Source: Stigmatella aurantiaca (lineage in GTDB: Bacteria; Myxococcota; Myxococcia; Myxococcales; Myxococcaceae). From it: DNA of 64,000 bases. Location of the stretch: the NCBI RefSeq assembly GCF_900109545.1, contig NZ_FOAP01000007.1:367954-431953 (forward strand), in the 5' to 3' direction. A model generated the notes under the pieces. That model saw only the letters and a list, made by a program, of their open reading frames with translations. It ran no database searches and had not been told where the DNA came from. The position numbers and the translations under genes are program-made. Positions 29,109 through 37,773 of the stretch are shown here, piece after piece; within the stretch, counting starts at the first letter, position 1; the number at the start of each line of letters is the position of its first letter.

Positions 29109-29855
29109 ATGAGCCTGTCGTTCCTCACCCTGGGCGTCGGCGATGCCTTCTCCGCGCTGCGCTACTCCTCCTGCCTCGCCGTGGAAGCCGAGGGCCAGGT
29201 GCTGCTCATCGACTGCCCCCACCCCATCCGGAAGATGATGCGGGAGGCCTCGGAGTCCTCCGGCGTCTCCCTCGACGCGGACCGGGTGGCGGGGGTCGCC
29301 CTCACGCACCTGCACGCCGACCACAGCTCGGGGCTGGAGGGGCTGAGCTACTTCTCGTTCTTCCTGCTGAAGCGGAAGCTGTCCCTGCTCTGCCACCCGG
29401 AGGTGGCCCAGCGGCTCTGGGAGGGGCACCTGGCGGCCGGCATGGAGTGCCTCATCGAGAAGCACGGCGAGGCCCCCCACCCCAAGCACTTCGACGACTA
29501 CTTCGCCCACACCCCGCTCTCCACCGAGTCCGCCGTCCGCTTCGGCCCGTTCTCCATCGAGTGCCGCTTCACCTACCACCACCTGCCCACCACGGCCCTG
29601 CGCATCCGGGCCGGTGGCAGGTGCCTGGGCTACAGCGCCGACACGTCCTTCGACGAGGGGCTCATTGCCTGGCTGGCGGAGGCGGACCTCCTCGTTCACG
29701 AGACGAATTACGGGGTTCACACGCCCTACGCGAAGCTCGCGGCGCTGCCCGCGGAGCTGCGGGCCCGGATGCGGCTCATCCACTACCCGGATGATTTCGA
29801 CACCGAGGGGAGCGTCATCGAACCGCTCGCCCAGGGCCGCCGCTACACGGTATGA
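29109..29855 (+). CDS. metallo-beta-lactamase-fold hydrolase
   Basis: 248 residues, cytoplasmic. The dinuclear metal motif is H67-L-H69-A-D71-H72 (ALTHLHADHSSG), with further ligands likely in TYHHLPTT, LGYSADTSFD and the C-terminal RLIHYPDDF. The layout resembles ribonuclease Z/phosphodiesterase-like members rather than beta-lactamases. The substrate cannot be told. It sits 16 bp after thrC and overlaps the ABC ATPase gene by 4 bp (ATGA), a sign of translational coupling. Confidence 0.8.
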   Translation: MSLSFLTLGVGDAFSALRYSSCLAVEAEGQVLLIDCPHPIRKMMREASESSGVSLDADRVAGVALTHLHADHSSGLEGLSYFSFFLLKRKLSLLCHPEVAQRLWEGHLAAGMECLIEKHGEAPHPKHFDDYFAHTPLSTESAVRFGPFSIECRFTYHHLPTTALRIRAGGRCLGYSADTSFDEGLIAWLAEADLLVHETNYGVHTPYAKLAALPAELRARMRLIHYPDDFDTEGSVIEPLAQGRRYTV

Positions 29856-30817
29856 GTGGGGGCGTGCAACCTTCTCTCGCCTCCACGCCCCCGCCGCTCG
29901 CCATCGAGGTGAAGGGGCTCATCAAACGCTTCGAGGACACCGTGGCGGTGGCGGGCATCGACCTGGAGGTGCCCGTGGGCCAGTGCCTCGGCCTGCTCGG
30001 GCCCAACGGCGCGGGCAAAACCACCACCGTCGAGATCCTCGAAGGGTTGCAGCCCCCCACCGCCGGCAAGGTTGAGCTGCTCGGCCGAAGCTGGGCGCGT
30101 GACGCCAAGTACCTCCGGGAGCACATCGGCATCGCGCTTCAGGAGACGCGCTTCGCCGAGCGCCTCACGGTCGAGGAGACCGTGCGGCTCTTCCGCTCCT
30201 TCTATGCCCAGGGGCTCACCGTGGAGGAGGCCATCGGCCTGGTGCACCTGGAGGAGAAACGCCACACGTACTCCATGAAGCTCTCGGGCGGCCAGCGGCA
30301 GCGGCTCGCGCTGGCGGTCGCCCTGGTGGCGGACCCGCAGATTCTCTTCCTGGACGAGCCCACCACGGGGCTGGACCCCCAGTCCCGGCGCGCGCTGTGG
30401 GACGTCATCGAGGGCCTCAAGGGCAAGGGCCGCACGGTGGTCCTCACCACGCACTACATGGAGGAAGCCCAGGTGCTGTGCGATCAGGTCGTCATCATGG
30501 ACCACGGCCGCATCGTGGCCCAGGGCACGCCGCCCCAGCTCATCGCCTCCATTGGCGCCGAGCAGATCATCGAGTTCGCCTCGACGCCGGACCTCCCGGC
30601 CGAGGCGCTCGCGGAGGTGCCCACGTTCGTGTCCGCCCGCTCCCGGGGCGATGGCCACACCCTGTCGGTGCGGGAGCTGCACACGGCCCTGCCCGGGTTG
30701 CTCTCGGTGGTGGCCGCGCGGGGGGCCCGGTTGAGGCACCTGTCCACCCGGCAGGCCACGCTCGATGACGTCTTCCTCACCCTCACGGGCCGGGCCCTTC
30801 GCGAGGAGGAGTCCTGA
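29852..30817 (+). CDS. ABC transporter ATP-binding protein
   Basis: 321 residues. Walker A is at 50-57 (GPNGAGKT), the signature is KLSGGQRQRLALA, Walker B is ILFLDEPTTGLDP and the H-loop is VLTTHYMEEA. The C-terminal ~80 residues form the extension seen in drug and lipid exporters of the ABC-2 class (VRELHTALPG, then TLDDVFLTLTGRALRE). Its permease is the next gene, with stop and start sharing one base. The pair likely exports a hydrophobic compound or polysaccharide component; the substrate is unknown. Confidence 0.93.
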   Translation: MSGGVQPSLASTPPPLAIEVKGLIKRFEDTVAVAGIDLEVPVGQCLGLLGPNGAGKTTTVEILEGLQPPTAGKVELLGRSWARDAKYLREHIGIALQETRFAERLTVEETVRLFRSFYAQGLTVEEAIGLVHLEEKRHTYSMKLSGGQRQRLALAVALVADPQILFLDEPTTGLDPQSRRALWDVIEGLKGKGRTVVLTTHYMEEAQVLCDQVVIMDHGRIVAQGTPPQLIASIGAEQIIEFASTPDLPAEALAEVPTFVSARSRGDGHTLSVRELHTALPGLLSVVAARGARLRHLSTRQATLDDVFLTLTGRALREEES

Positions 30818-31851
30818 TGAGCGCCGGCCATCCGCTCTGGCAGTTGGTGCTCTTCCGCCTGCGGGGGTTCATCCGGGAGCCCGAGGCGCTCTTCTGGGTC
30901 TTCGCCTTCCCCCTGCTCACGTCCCTGGCCCTGGGGCTTGCCTTCCGCAACCAGGCGCTGCCCGAGCTGGCGGTGGCGGTGGCGGACGGTCCCGAGGCAG
31001 ATGCGCTCACCGCCGCGCTCGACGCGGTGGATGGGCTGACGGCCTCGCGGATGCCCGAGGCCGCAGGGCGGGATGCGCTGCGCCGTGGCAAGGCCGCGCT
31101 GGTGCTCGTCCCTGGCACGCCTCCCCAGCTCGTCGTGGACCCCCAGCGCGAGGAGGGCCGCACGGCCCGGCTGATGACCGTGGATGCCCTCAACCGGCTG
31201 AAAGGCCGGGTGGATCCGGTGGCCCCCCGGCTTCAGGAGGTGACGGAGCCGGGCTCCCGCTACATCGACTTCCTCATTCCGGGCCTGCTGGGCTTCGGGC
31301 TGCTGTCCTCCAGCCTGTGGGGGCTGGGCTGGGCCATCGTCCAGCTGCGCATGGGCAAGCTGCTCAAGCGGCTGGTGGCCACCCCCATGAAGCGCGCCCA
31401 CTTCCTGCTGGCCTTCCTGCTGAGCCGCAGCCTCCTGTCGCTGCTGGAGATCGTCTTCTTCATCCTCTTCGCCCGGCTGCTCTTCGACGTGCGCATGGCT
31501 GGCAGCCACCTGGCCTTCATTGGCCTGGGGCTCTTTGGTTCACTGTCCTTCGGGGGCCTGGCGCTGCTGATCGTCGTCCGGGCCAAGACGTCGGAGGCGG
31601 CCAATGGGCTGATGAACCTGGTCACCATGCCCATGATGCTGCTGTCGGGCGTGTTCTTCTCGGCGAGTCACTTTCCCGGATGGATGCAGCCGCTCATCCA
31701 GGCCCTTCCCCTCACGGCCCTCAACGAGGGCCTGCGCGCCATCATGATCGACGGCGCCCCGCTTGCCGCCCTCTGGCCGCAAAGTCTGATACTGGGTGCG
31801 TGGGGCTTTCTCTCATTCTTGATTGCACTGCGTTACTTCAAGTGGCTCTAG
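30817..31851 (+). CDS. ABC-2 type transporter permease
   Basis: 344 residues. One membrane segment near the N-terminus (~30-50, ALFWVFAFPLLTSLALGLAF), an extracytoplasmic loop of about 110 residues, then five more segments from ~150 on, the standard ABC-2 layout. The motif IDFLIPGLLGFGLLSSSLWG and the C-terminal MMLLSGVFFSASHFPGWMQP are family hallmarks. GGAGGAG inside the end of the ATPase gene serves as its ribosome site. It forms the membrane half of the exporter with the preceding gene. Confidence 0.92.
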   Translation: MSAGHPLWQLVLFRLRGFIREPEALFWVFAFPLLTSLALGLAFRNQALPELAVAVADGPEADALTAALDAVDGLTASRMPEAAGRDALRRGKAALVLVPGTPPQLVVDPQREEGRTARLMTVDALNRLKGRVDPVAPRLQEVTEPGSRYIDFLIPGLLGFGLLSSSLWGLGWAIVQLRMGKLLKRLVATPMKRAHFLLAFLLSRSLLSLLEIVFFILFARLLFDVRMAGSHLAFIGLGLFGSLSFGGLALLIVVRAKTSEAANGLMNLVTMPMMLLSGVFFSASHFPGWMQPLIQALPLTALNEGLRAIMIDGAPLAALWPQSLILGAWGFLSFLIALRYFKWL

Positions 31852-31900
31852 CCTTCACGCCCGGGAGGGTAAGCTCCATGCCACCCTGGAGGTGATGTCC

Positions 31901-33508
31901 TTGAACGCCGCACGCCGTCTGCCCGCCCGCCATGTGGTGCCCCTGCTGTTCCTGCTCCTGGCGGCGGGCTGTCCCTCGACCGCGCGGCCCGTGCCCGCCC
32001 CGGAGACGGTGCGCATCACCCTGCTGCACCTCAATGACGTGTACCAGTTCACCCCGCTGGAGCAGGGCCGGGTGGGAGGGCTTGCCCGCGTCGCCACCTT
32101 GCGCAAGCAGACGCTCGCCGAGTCACCCCACACGCTGACGCTCTTCGGCGGGGACACGCTGGGCCCTTCGGTCGAGTCGCTCCTCGAGGTGAACGGCAAG
32201 CCGCTCCATGGCCGGCAGATGATCGACGCCTGGAACGCCGTGGGGGTGGACTACGCCGTCCCCGGCAACCACGAGTTCGACTTCGGGGATGGCGCGCTGA
32301 AAGACAGCATCCGCGCCTCGCGCTTCCCGTGGCTCGCCGCGAACATCTTCGACAACCACACGGGCCAGCCCTTCGAGGGCGTCATCCCCTACGTCCTCCG
32401 CGAGGTGGCGGGCGTGAAGGTGGGCCTGTTTGGCCTGCTCGTCCCCGATACCGAGGTGACCTCCAGCGTCTCCCAGGACACCAACATCCGGGACGTGTGC
32501 ACCACGGCCCGCCCCGTCGTCTCCCGGCTGCGCGCGCAAGGCGCCACGCTCATCATCGCCCTCACCCACCTGGACCTGGCGCTGGACCAGGAGCTGGCGC
32601 GCTGCGTGTCCGTGGACCTCATCGTCGGAGGCCACGAGCACTACCGCATCGAGGACCGCTCCACCGGCACCCCCATCTTCAAGGTCGAGGCGGACGCGCG
32701 GGAGCTGGGGCGGCTCGACCTGGACGTGGATGGGCGGACCGGCCAGCTGAAGACGCTCGGCTGGCACGTGTTCCCCGTGACGGACGCCATCCCGGACGAT
32801 GCCGCCTTCGCCGAGGCCATGCGGCCCTACGACGCGCTCGTCGCGGACCTGTCCCAGCCGCTGGGCAACACCCCCGTCCCGCTCGATGCGCGCAAGACGG
32901 CCGTGCGCAGCCAGGAGACGAACCTGGCCTCGCTCGTGACGGACACCTTCCGCCACGTCACAGGCACCGACGTGGTGCTCGTCAACGGCGGCGCCATCCG
33001 CGGCGACACCATCTTCCCCGCGGGCCCCCTCACCCGGAGGGACTTGCTCGCCATCTTCCCCTTCCGGGACGACCTGGTCCGGCTGGACGTCACCGGGGCC
33101 GTGCTGCTCGCGGCCCTGGAGAACGGGGTGAGCAAGAGCGCCGAGGACCCTGAGCCCGGACGGTTCCCCCAGGTCTCCGGGCTGCGCTTCTCGTTTGATC
33201 CAGGCCTGCCCAAGGGCCAGCGCGTCCTCTGCGCGACGGTGGGCGGCAAGCCGGTGTCCCCCACCGCCACGTACAGCCTCGCCGTCACGCGCTTCATCGC
33301 CGGCGGCAAGGATGGCTACGAGATGCTCCGCGGCCTTCCCTCCAAGCCCCTGCTTCCGGAGGGAAAGACGCCTCGGGACATCGTGGGAGAGGCCCTGCGC
33401 ACCGGAAAGCCCCGGCCCATGAGCCAGGGCGACGGGCGCATCCAGCGCATCGCCCGCGCCAGCCTGCGGCCCGGCGAGTGCGCGCCGCCCCCCGCCGCCA
33501 GCCGCTGA
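31901..33508 (+). CDS. secreted 5'-nucleotidase/UshA-like metallophosphoesterase lipoprotein
   Basis: About 535 residues. A lipoprotein signal (VVPLLFLLLAAGC) precedes a two-domain protein: the metallophosphatase domain has LLHLNDVYQF, FGGDTLGPS, VPGNHEFDFG, THLDLALDQEL and VGGHEHYR, and the C-terminal nucleotidase domain has the substrate motif VNGGAIRGDT and RFIAGGKDGYEML. It would hydrolyse nucleotides or other phosphate esters outside the inner membrane. TTG at 31901 is chosen because GGAGGTGAT, a full match to the anti-SD, is spaced eight bases before it; an ATG at 31895 lies inside that site. It follows the exporter by about 50 bp. Confidence 0.88.
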   Translation: MNAARRLPARHVVPLLFLLLAAGCPSTARPVPAPETVRITLLHLNDVYQFTPLEQGRVGGLARVATLRKQTLAESPHTLTLFGGDTLGPSVESLLEVNGKPLHGRQMIDAWNAVGVDYAVPGNHEFDFGDGALKDSIRASRFPWLAANIFDNHTGQPFEGVIPYVLREVAGVKVGLFGLLVPDTEVTSSVSQDTNIRDVCTTARPVVSRLRAQGATLIIALTHLDLALDQELARCVSVDLIVGGHEHYRIEDRSTGTPIFKVEADARELGRLDLDVDGRTGQLKTLGWHVFPVTDAIPDDAAFAEAMRPYDALVADLSQPLGNTPVPLDARKTAVRSQETNLASLVTDTFRHVTGTDVVLVNGGAIRGDTIFPAGPLTRRDLLAIFPFRDDLVRLDVTGAVLLAALENGVSKSAEDPEPGRFPQVSGLRFSFDPGLPKGQRVLCATVGGKPVSPTATYSLAVTRFIAGGKDGYEMLRGLPSKPLLPEGKTPRDIVGEALRTGKPRPMSQGDGRIQRIARASLRPGECAPPPAASR

Positions 33509-33515
33509 GCGCGCC

Positions 33516-34286
33516 CTACTCCACCGTCCAGCCGCGCAGCCGGTACACCACCCGCCCCGCCAGCTCCCGGAGCGCATCCGTGCTGGCGTTGAGGTGGTTG
33601 GCGCGGGGGAGCCAGCTCGGCGGGCGCTTCCCGTCCGAGGCCCGCACGTCCGCGGCCAGGGTGTCAGGGCGCAGCCCCACCGCGGCGAAGCACCCATAGG
33701 CCCGGGGCAGGTGCGCCGCACTGGTGATGAGCAACAGCGTGTTCCAGCCCCGCTCCTGGATGATGAGCTTCGAGTCCAGGGCGTTCTCGCGGGTGTTGCG
33801 GCTGTGGCCCTCGATGACGATGCGCTCCGGGGCGATGCCCCACGCCTGGAGCTGGCGCTGGAGGACCTGGGACTCGACGACGGCCTCCGGGCGGGTGTCC
33901 AGCGTCCCTCCGGAGAGCAGCACGTGCTGCGCCTTGCCCTCCCGGAGCAGCTCGTAGCCGCGGAGAATCCGCTCGACAGCGGCGTTGTACTCGGGGCGTC
34001 CGGAGCGCTCGGTGGCATCGGGATCCAACCCGCCCCCCAGCACGATGACCGCGTCGTAGACGGCGCCGGGCCGGTAGGTCTCCTTCGCGCCGGACTCCAC
34101 CCAGCGCATGAGCGCGCCGGCCACCGGCTCGATGGAGAAGGTGTAGAGCACCCCCAGCCCCAGCACCTGGAGCCCGAGGGCCCGCCGTCCGCCCCGGCGC
34201 CACAGGAGCCCCAGCACGAGGAACAGCACGCCCCAGGTGAGCGGGCCCAGGAAGAGATCCAGAATCTTGGAGAGAATGAGGAACAT
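33516..34286 (-). CDS. YdcF/ElyC-family DUF218 membrane protein
   Basis: 256 residues. Two hydrophobic segments at the N-terminus (~5-25 and ~37-58) anchor a DUF218 domain: DAVIVLGGGLDPD, LREGKAQHVLLSGGT, HSRNTRENAL and LLLITSAAHLPRAYGCF. E. coli ElyC of this family supports peptidoglycan synthesis and undecaprenyl-phosphate use; a similar envelope role is likely but not shown. It ends a minus-strand group, 18 bp after the Ser/Thr kinase gene, and converges on the nucleotidase gene with 7 bp between. Confidence 0.88.
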   Translation of the reverse strand: MFLILSKILDLFLGPLTWGVLFLVLGLLWRRGGRRALGLQVLGLGVLYTFSIEPVAGALMRWVESGAKETYRPGAVYDAVIVLGGGLDPDATERSGRPEYNAAVERILRGYELLREGKAQHVLLSGGTLDTRPEAVVESQVLQRQLQAWGIAPERIVIEGHSRNTRENALDSKLIIQERGWNTLLLITSAAHLPRAYGCFAAVGLRPDTLAADVRASDGKRPPSWLPRANHLNASTDALRELAGRVVYRLRGWTVE

Positions 34287-34304
34287 GGGAAGCGGGACTG
34301 GACG

Positions 34305-36800
34305 TTACCCGTCCTGCCTGCCGCGATGGAGCTGGATGTAATCCCGCGCCTCTTGCGCCTTCAGGGACTCCGGCGCCAGCTCCAGGAAGCGGCCGTAGTA
34401 CTCCATGGCCTCCTCGGCATTGCCGAGCCGTACGGAGACTTCGCCCAGCCCGTGGAAGCACTGGGCCGCGGAGGGGTCATTCGCCAGGCACTCCCAGAAC
34501 AGCTCCTTGGCCTTCTGGAACTGCCTGCGGGCGAGCTTGTCCCGGGCCTGCCGGTACTTCTCCGCCGCGGTGGCCGGCGAGGGGTTGGCCGTGGACGTGA
34601 TGCGGAGGCTCGGCCGGGAGGAGGCGGCGGCGGGCGCCACGGCGATGCTCACGTCCACCTCCGCGTCCCCATCGTCCTTCCACCGGGGAAGCGCGAGCCA
34701 CAGCTCCCGGGCCCCCGTCACCGTGTAGGTGCCGGGCGCCAGCACATGCAGCGACTCGCCCGCAGGCTGCGAGGACACCTGCACGGTGTCGTTCTCGCCA
34801 GCAAGGGCCATCAGGGCCACGGGGCTCACGGGAGCGCCCGGCCGGGCCCGGATGGCGAGCTGGTAACGGCTCTTGGGGTCGAGCTGGCGGACCGTGTACC
34901 GGCCTTCCAGGGCGAGCTGGTGCGCGAACCTGCGGGGGTTCAGCTCCTTGCGAAGGGTCTTCTGGTCCAACTCGTCGCGCACGTTCAGGGTGAAGTCCTG
35001 GTGGTCGTTCTGTTCCACCGAGTCGCCGAACAGCACGAAGGCATTCAGCGCGCTGGCGCCCGTCACCTGGCGGGGCGCGGCGGCAACGGGCATCAGCCGC
35101 GCGGCGGGAGCCAGGTCCGGGCCCTCCAGGAACAGGGAGGCCTGCCGGAAGAATGGGGGCGGCACGTTCGAGCGGCGCCCATCCCGCACGAAGTGCCGGC
35201 CCGTGGTCCAGACCGTGTAGACCCGGTGCGGCCGGAGCTCGACGCGCAGGGAGCGCACCACCGGGCTGAAGGAGTGCAACGCCTCGCTCAGGAGGAAGGT
35301 GGCCGGCACCTGCCTCGTGCCAAAGCGGTCCACGGCTTCCCCCTCGGGAGCCTGGAGGGAGGGCTCCTGGGGCTGCGGCTCCATCAGGGAGACGTCCAGG
35401 CGCGACTGCAGCGTCCCCGCCGCGAACTCCTGCTCCCACGGGGCCCGCCCCAGGAGGAAGAGCTCGACCCGCTGGGGCTCCTCCCGCTCGATGGTGTCCA
35501 GCACCAGCGGGGTGACGCCCAGAATCTGGCCGTTGATGCGCACCTGGGCACCGGAGGGCTCGGAGCGGATCTCCAGGGGATCGGGCTTGCTGCGCTCCAG
35601 CCACACCACCCAGGCGAGCCCCAGCACCACCAGCCCGGCCGCCACCCAGCCGGTGTACGAGCGCCCCTCGGCCACGGCCACCGTCTGGGGCGCGGTGGGG
35701 AGCGCGGGGCGCTCCTCGGGGAGCGTCTGGACCTCCTGTGTCCGGGGTGCCTCGGGGACGGCCGCGGTCTTCGGCGGCGGGGTGGGAGGCACGGCGGAGG
35801 TCCACTCGGCCAGTTGCTCCTGGAACGTCCCCGTCACGGGCGGGGGCGTGCCCCGCGCCACCAGCTCCGGCGTGTACAGCCACTCCATCAGGTGCTTGAG
35901 GGTGTTGGCCGCGAACAGCGGCGCCCGCTGGGCCAACCACCGCGTCAGCTCCAGCCGCAGCGCCTCCGCGCTCTCGGGGCGGGCCTCGCGCCGGGTCGAC
36001 AGCACCCGGTCCACGAGGTGGGCCAGCGAGGGCTCCACGGTGGGGTTGTTCTGGAGCAGCGGGTCGAGCCGCCCCTTCACGATGCGCTCCATCACCTGCA
36101 GCTGCGCGCCCTCCGCCGGCAGGCGCCCACACAGCAGGCGGTAGAGCACCACGCCCACGGAGTACACATCCGAGCGGGCATCGAGCTCCCGGCCCAGGGC
36201 CTGCTCCGGGGACAGGTACAGGTACTTGCCCTTCACCACCCCGGCCTCCGTCTCCTGGCGCCCGGCGAGCCGCGCCTTGGCGATGCCGAAGTCGGAGATC
36301 TTCACCTCGCCCTCGTAGCTGACCAGGACGTTGTCCGGAGAGATGTCCCGGTGCACGAGCCCCAGGGGGCGCCGGTGCTCATCCGTGCGCGTGTGGGCGT
36401 GGTGCAGGCCCTTGCACATCTCGATGGCGATGCTCACCGCCAGGGGCGCGGGCAGCGCGGCGAGCCCCTTCGCCTGGGCGCGCTTGAGGACGCGCGACAG
36501 GGGCTGGCCCTCCACCAGCTCCATGGCCAGGAAGTACTCGCCCTCCACCTGCCCGAAGTCGAAAACCTGGACGATGTTGCCGTGGCTGAGCCCCACCGAG
36601 ACGCGGGCCTCCTGGATGAACATCTCCACGAAGGCCGGGTGCTCCGCGTACTGCGTCAGGACGCGCTTGATGACCAGGGGCTTGGTGACGCCCGGCGCGG
36701 CCAGGTACCGCGCGCGGTAGACGGCCGCCATGCCCCCCGTCCCCAGACATTCCAATAGCTCGTACTTCCCGAAAGGGACGGCCTGGGGCTCACGCACCAT
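34305..36800 (-). CDS. transmembrane Hanks-type Ser/Thr protein kinase with PEGA-like and TPR-like parts
   Basis: 831 residues. The kinase domain spans ~12-275 with the Gly loop LGTGGMAAVYRA, the Lys in LVIKRV, the catalytic loop VHRDISPDN, the DFG in KISDFGIAKA and YLSPEQALGRELD. A Pro-rich linker leads to one membrane segment near 385-403 (WVAAGLVVLGLAWVVW). The outer part begins with a PEGA-like beta module (LEIRSEPSGAQVRINGQ), then a region I do not recognise, and ends with TPR-like helices (~755-825). All catalytic residues are present. It is 53 bp after nadK and 18 bp before the ElyC-like gene, so an envelope-sensing role is plausible. Confidence 0.9.
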   Translation of the reverse strand: MVREPQAVPFGKYELLECLGTGGMAAVYRARYLAAPGVTKPLVIKRVLTQYAEHPAFVEMFIQEARVSVGLSHGNIVQVFDFGQVEGEYFLAMELVEGQPLSRVLKRAQAKGLAALPAPLAVSIAIEMCKGLHHAHTRTDEHRRPLGLVHRDISPDNVLVSYEGEVKISDFGIAKARLAGRQETEAGVVKGKYLYLSPEQALGRELDARSDVYSVGVVLYRLLCGRLPAEGAQLQVMERIVKGRLDPLLQNNPTVEPSLAHLVDRVLSTRREARPESAEALRLELTRWLAQRAPLFAANTLKHLMEWLYTPELVARGTPPPVTGTFQEQLAEWTSAVPPTPPPKTAAVPEAPRTQEVQTLPEERPALPTAPQTVAVAEGRSYTGWVAAGLVVLGLAWVVWLERSKPDPLEIRSEPSGAQVRINGQILGVTPLVLDTIEREEPQRVELFLLGRAPWEQEFAAGTLQSRLDVSLMEPQPQEPSLQAPEGEAVDRFGTRQVPATFLLSEALHSFSPVVRSLRVELRPHRVYTVWTTGRHFVRDGRRSNVPPPFFRQASLFLEGPDLAPAARLMPVAAAPRQVTGASALNAFVLFGDSVEQNDHQDFTLNVRDELDQKTLRKELNPRRFAHQLALEGRYTVRQLDPKSRYQLAIRARPGAPVSPVALMALAGENDTVQVSSQPAGESLHVLAPGTYTVTGARELWLALPRWKDDGDAEVDVSIAVAPAAASSRPSLRITSTANPSPATAAEKYRQARDKLARRQFQKAKELFWECLANDPSAAQCFHGLGEVSVRLGNAEEAMEYYGRFLELAPESLKAQEARDYIQLHRGRQDG

Positions 36801-36853
36801 GCGTGTACCCTAGCACCGCCTCCCGCCCCCGCCCCATCCCCTCGCCTGGCCGC

Positions 36854-37699
36854 TCAGCGCTCGCCCCAGTGGAGCCGCTGCCGGAGGATGGTGAAGTACG
36901 CCACGCGCGGGTTGCGGATGAGGTTCACCCGGTTGGGCGAGCGCACCACCTCGATGCAGTCATTGCCCTGCAGCCCATGGCCCGTCTGCCCATCCAGGGT
37001 GAGGTACGTGTCCGCCGTCTCCCGGCGCAGGGTGATGCGGATGACGCGGTCGGCGGGCACCACGATGGCGCGCTGGGTGAGCGCGTGCGAGCAGATGGGA
37101 GACAGGATAGTGCAGTCCACCGAGGGGTGGACGATGGGGCCGCCGGCCGACAGCGAGTAGGCCGTGGAGCCGGTGGGCGTGGCCAGGATGATGCCATCGG
37201 ACTTGTAGGTGGTGATGGGCACCCCGTCGATGGACGTCTCGTGGTCCGCGATGCGCGCCAGCGCCCCCTTGTTGATGACGATGTCGTTGAGAACCTCTTC
37301 CTCGATGATGGACCGCCCCTCGCGCACCAGCCGGCACGTGAGCTTCATGCGCGAGTCCACGTTGAAGCGGCCCGCCAGCACCTCATCCAGGTGGTAGAAG
37401 AGCTCCTCCACCGGCACCTCGGTCATGAAGCCGAGGCTGCCCAGGTTCACCCCCAGGATGGGCACGGCCCGGCCCGCCAGCAGCCGCGCGGTGTAGATGA
37501 GGGTGCCATCCCCGCCCAGCACCACCACCAGGTCGGCCCGCTGGGCCAGCTCCCGGTCCTCCACCCGCGGCCAGCCCAGCTCCTGGGCCAGGTAGCGCTC
37601 ACCCAGCAGGGTGAGGTGTGGATAGCGCTCGCGGATTTGGGCCGCCAGCGCGACCGCCTCCCGCTTGTCCCTCTTCGCGACGATGGCCAGGGTCTGCAC
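36854..37699 (-). CDS. nadK: NAD kinase
   Basis: 281 residues. The conserved motifs are LVVVLGGDGTLIY, VLNDIVINKG and ILATPTGSTAYSLSAGGPI, together with the ligand strand NLGSLGFMTE. It phosphorylates NAD to NADP. The start is GTG at 37697-37699 without a clear ribosome site. It is the first gene of a minus-strand group with the Ser/Thr kinase and ElyC-like genes and is divergent from rarA across 74 bp. Confidence 0.95.
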   Translation of the reverse strand: MQTLAIVAKRDKREAVALAAQIRERYPHLTLLGERYLAQELGWPRVEDRELAQRADLVVVLGGDGTLIYTARLLAGRAVPILGVNLGSLGFMTEVPVEELFYHLDEVLAGRFNVDSRMKLTCRLVREGRSIIEEEVLNDIVINKGALARIADHETSIDGVPITTYKSDGIILATPTGSTAYSLSAGGPIVHPSVDCTILSPICSHALTQRAIVVPADRVIRITLRRETADTYLTLDGQTGHGLQGNDCIEVVRSPNRVNLIRNPRVAYFTILRQRLHWGER

Positions 37700-37773
37700 G
37701 GTGGCGGAAGCTTTTAGTCCAGGACGGCAAGGGGCGCTGGAGGAAATGTGCCCAAGCGATAGGTTCCACGCAT

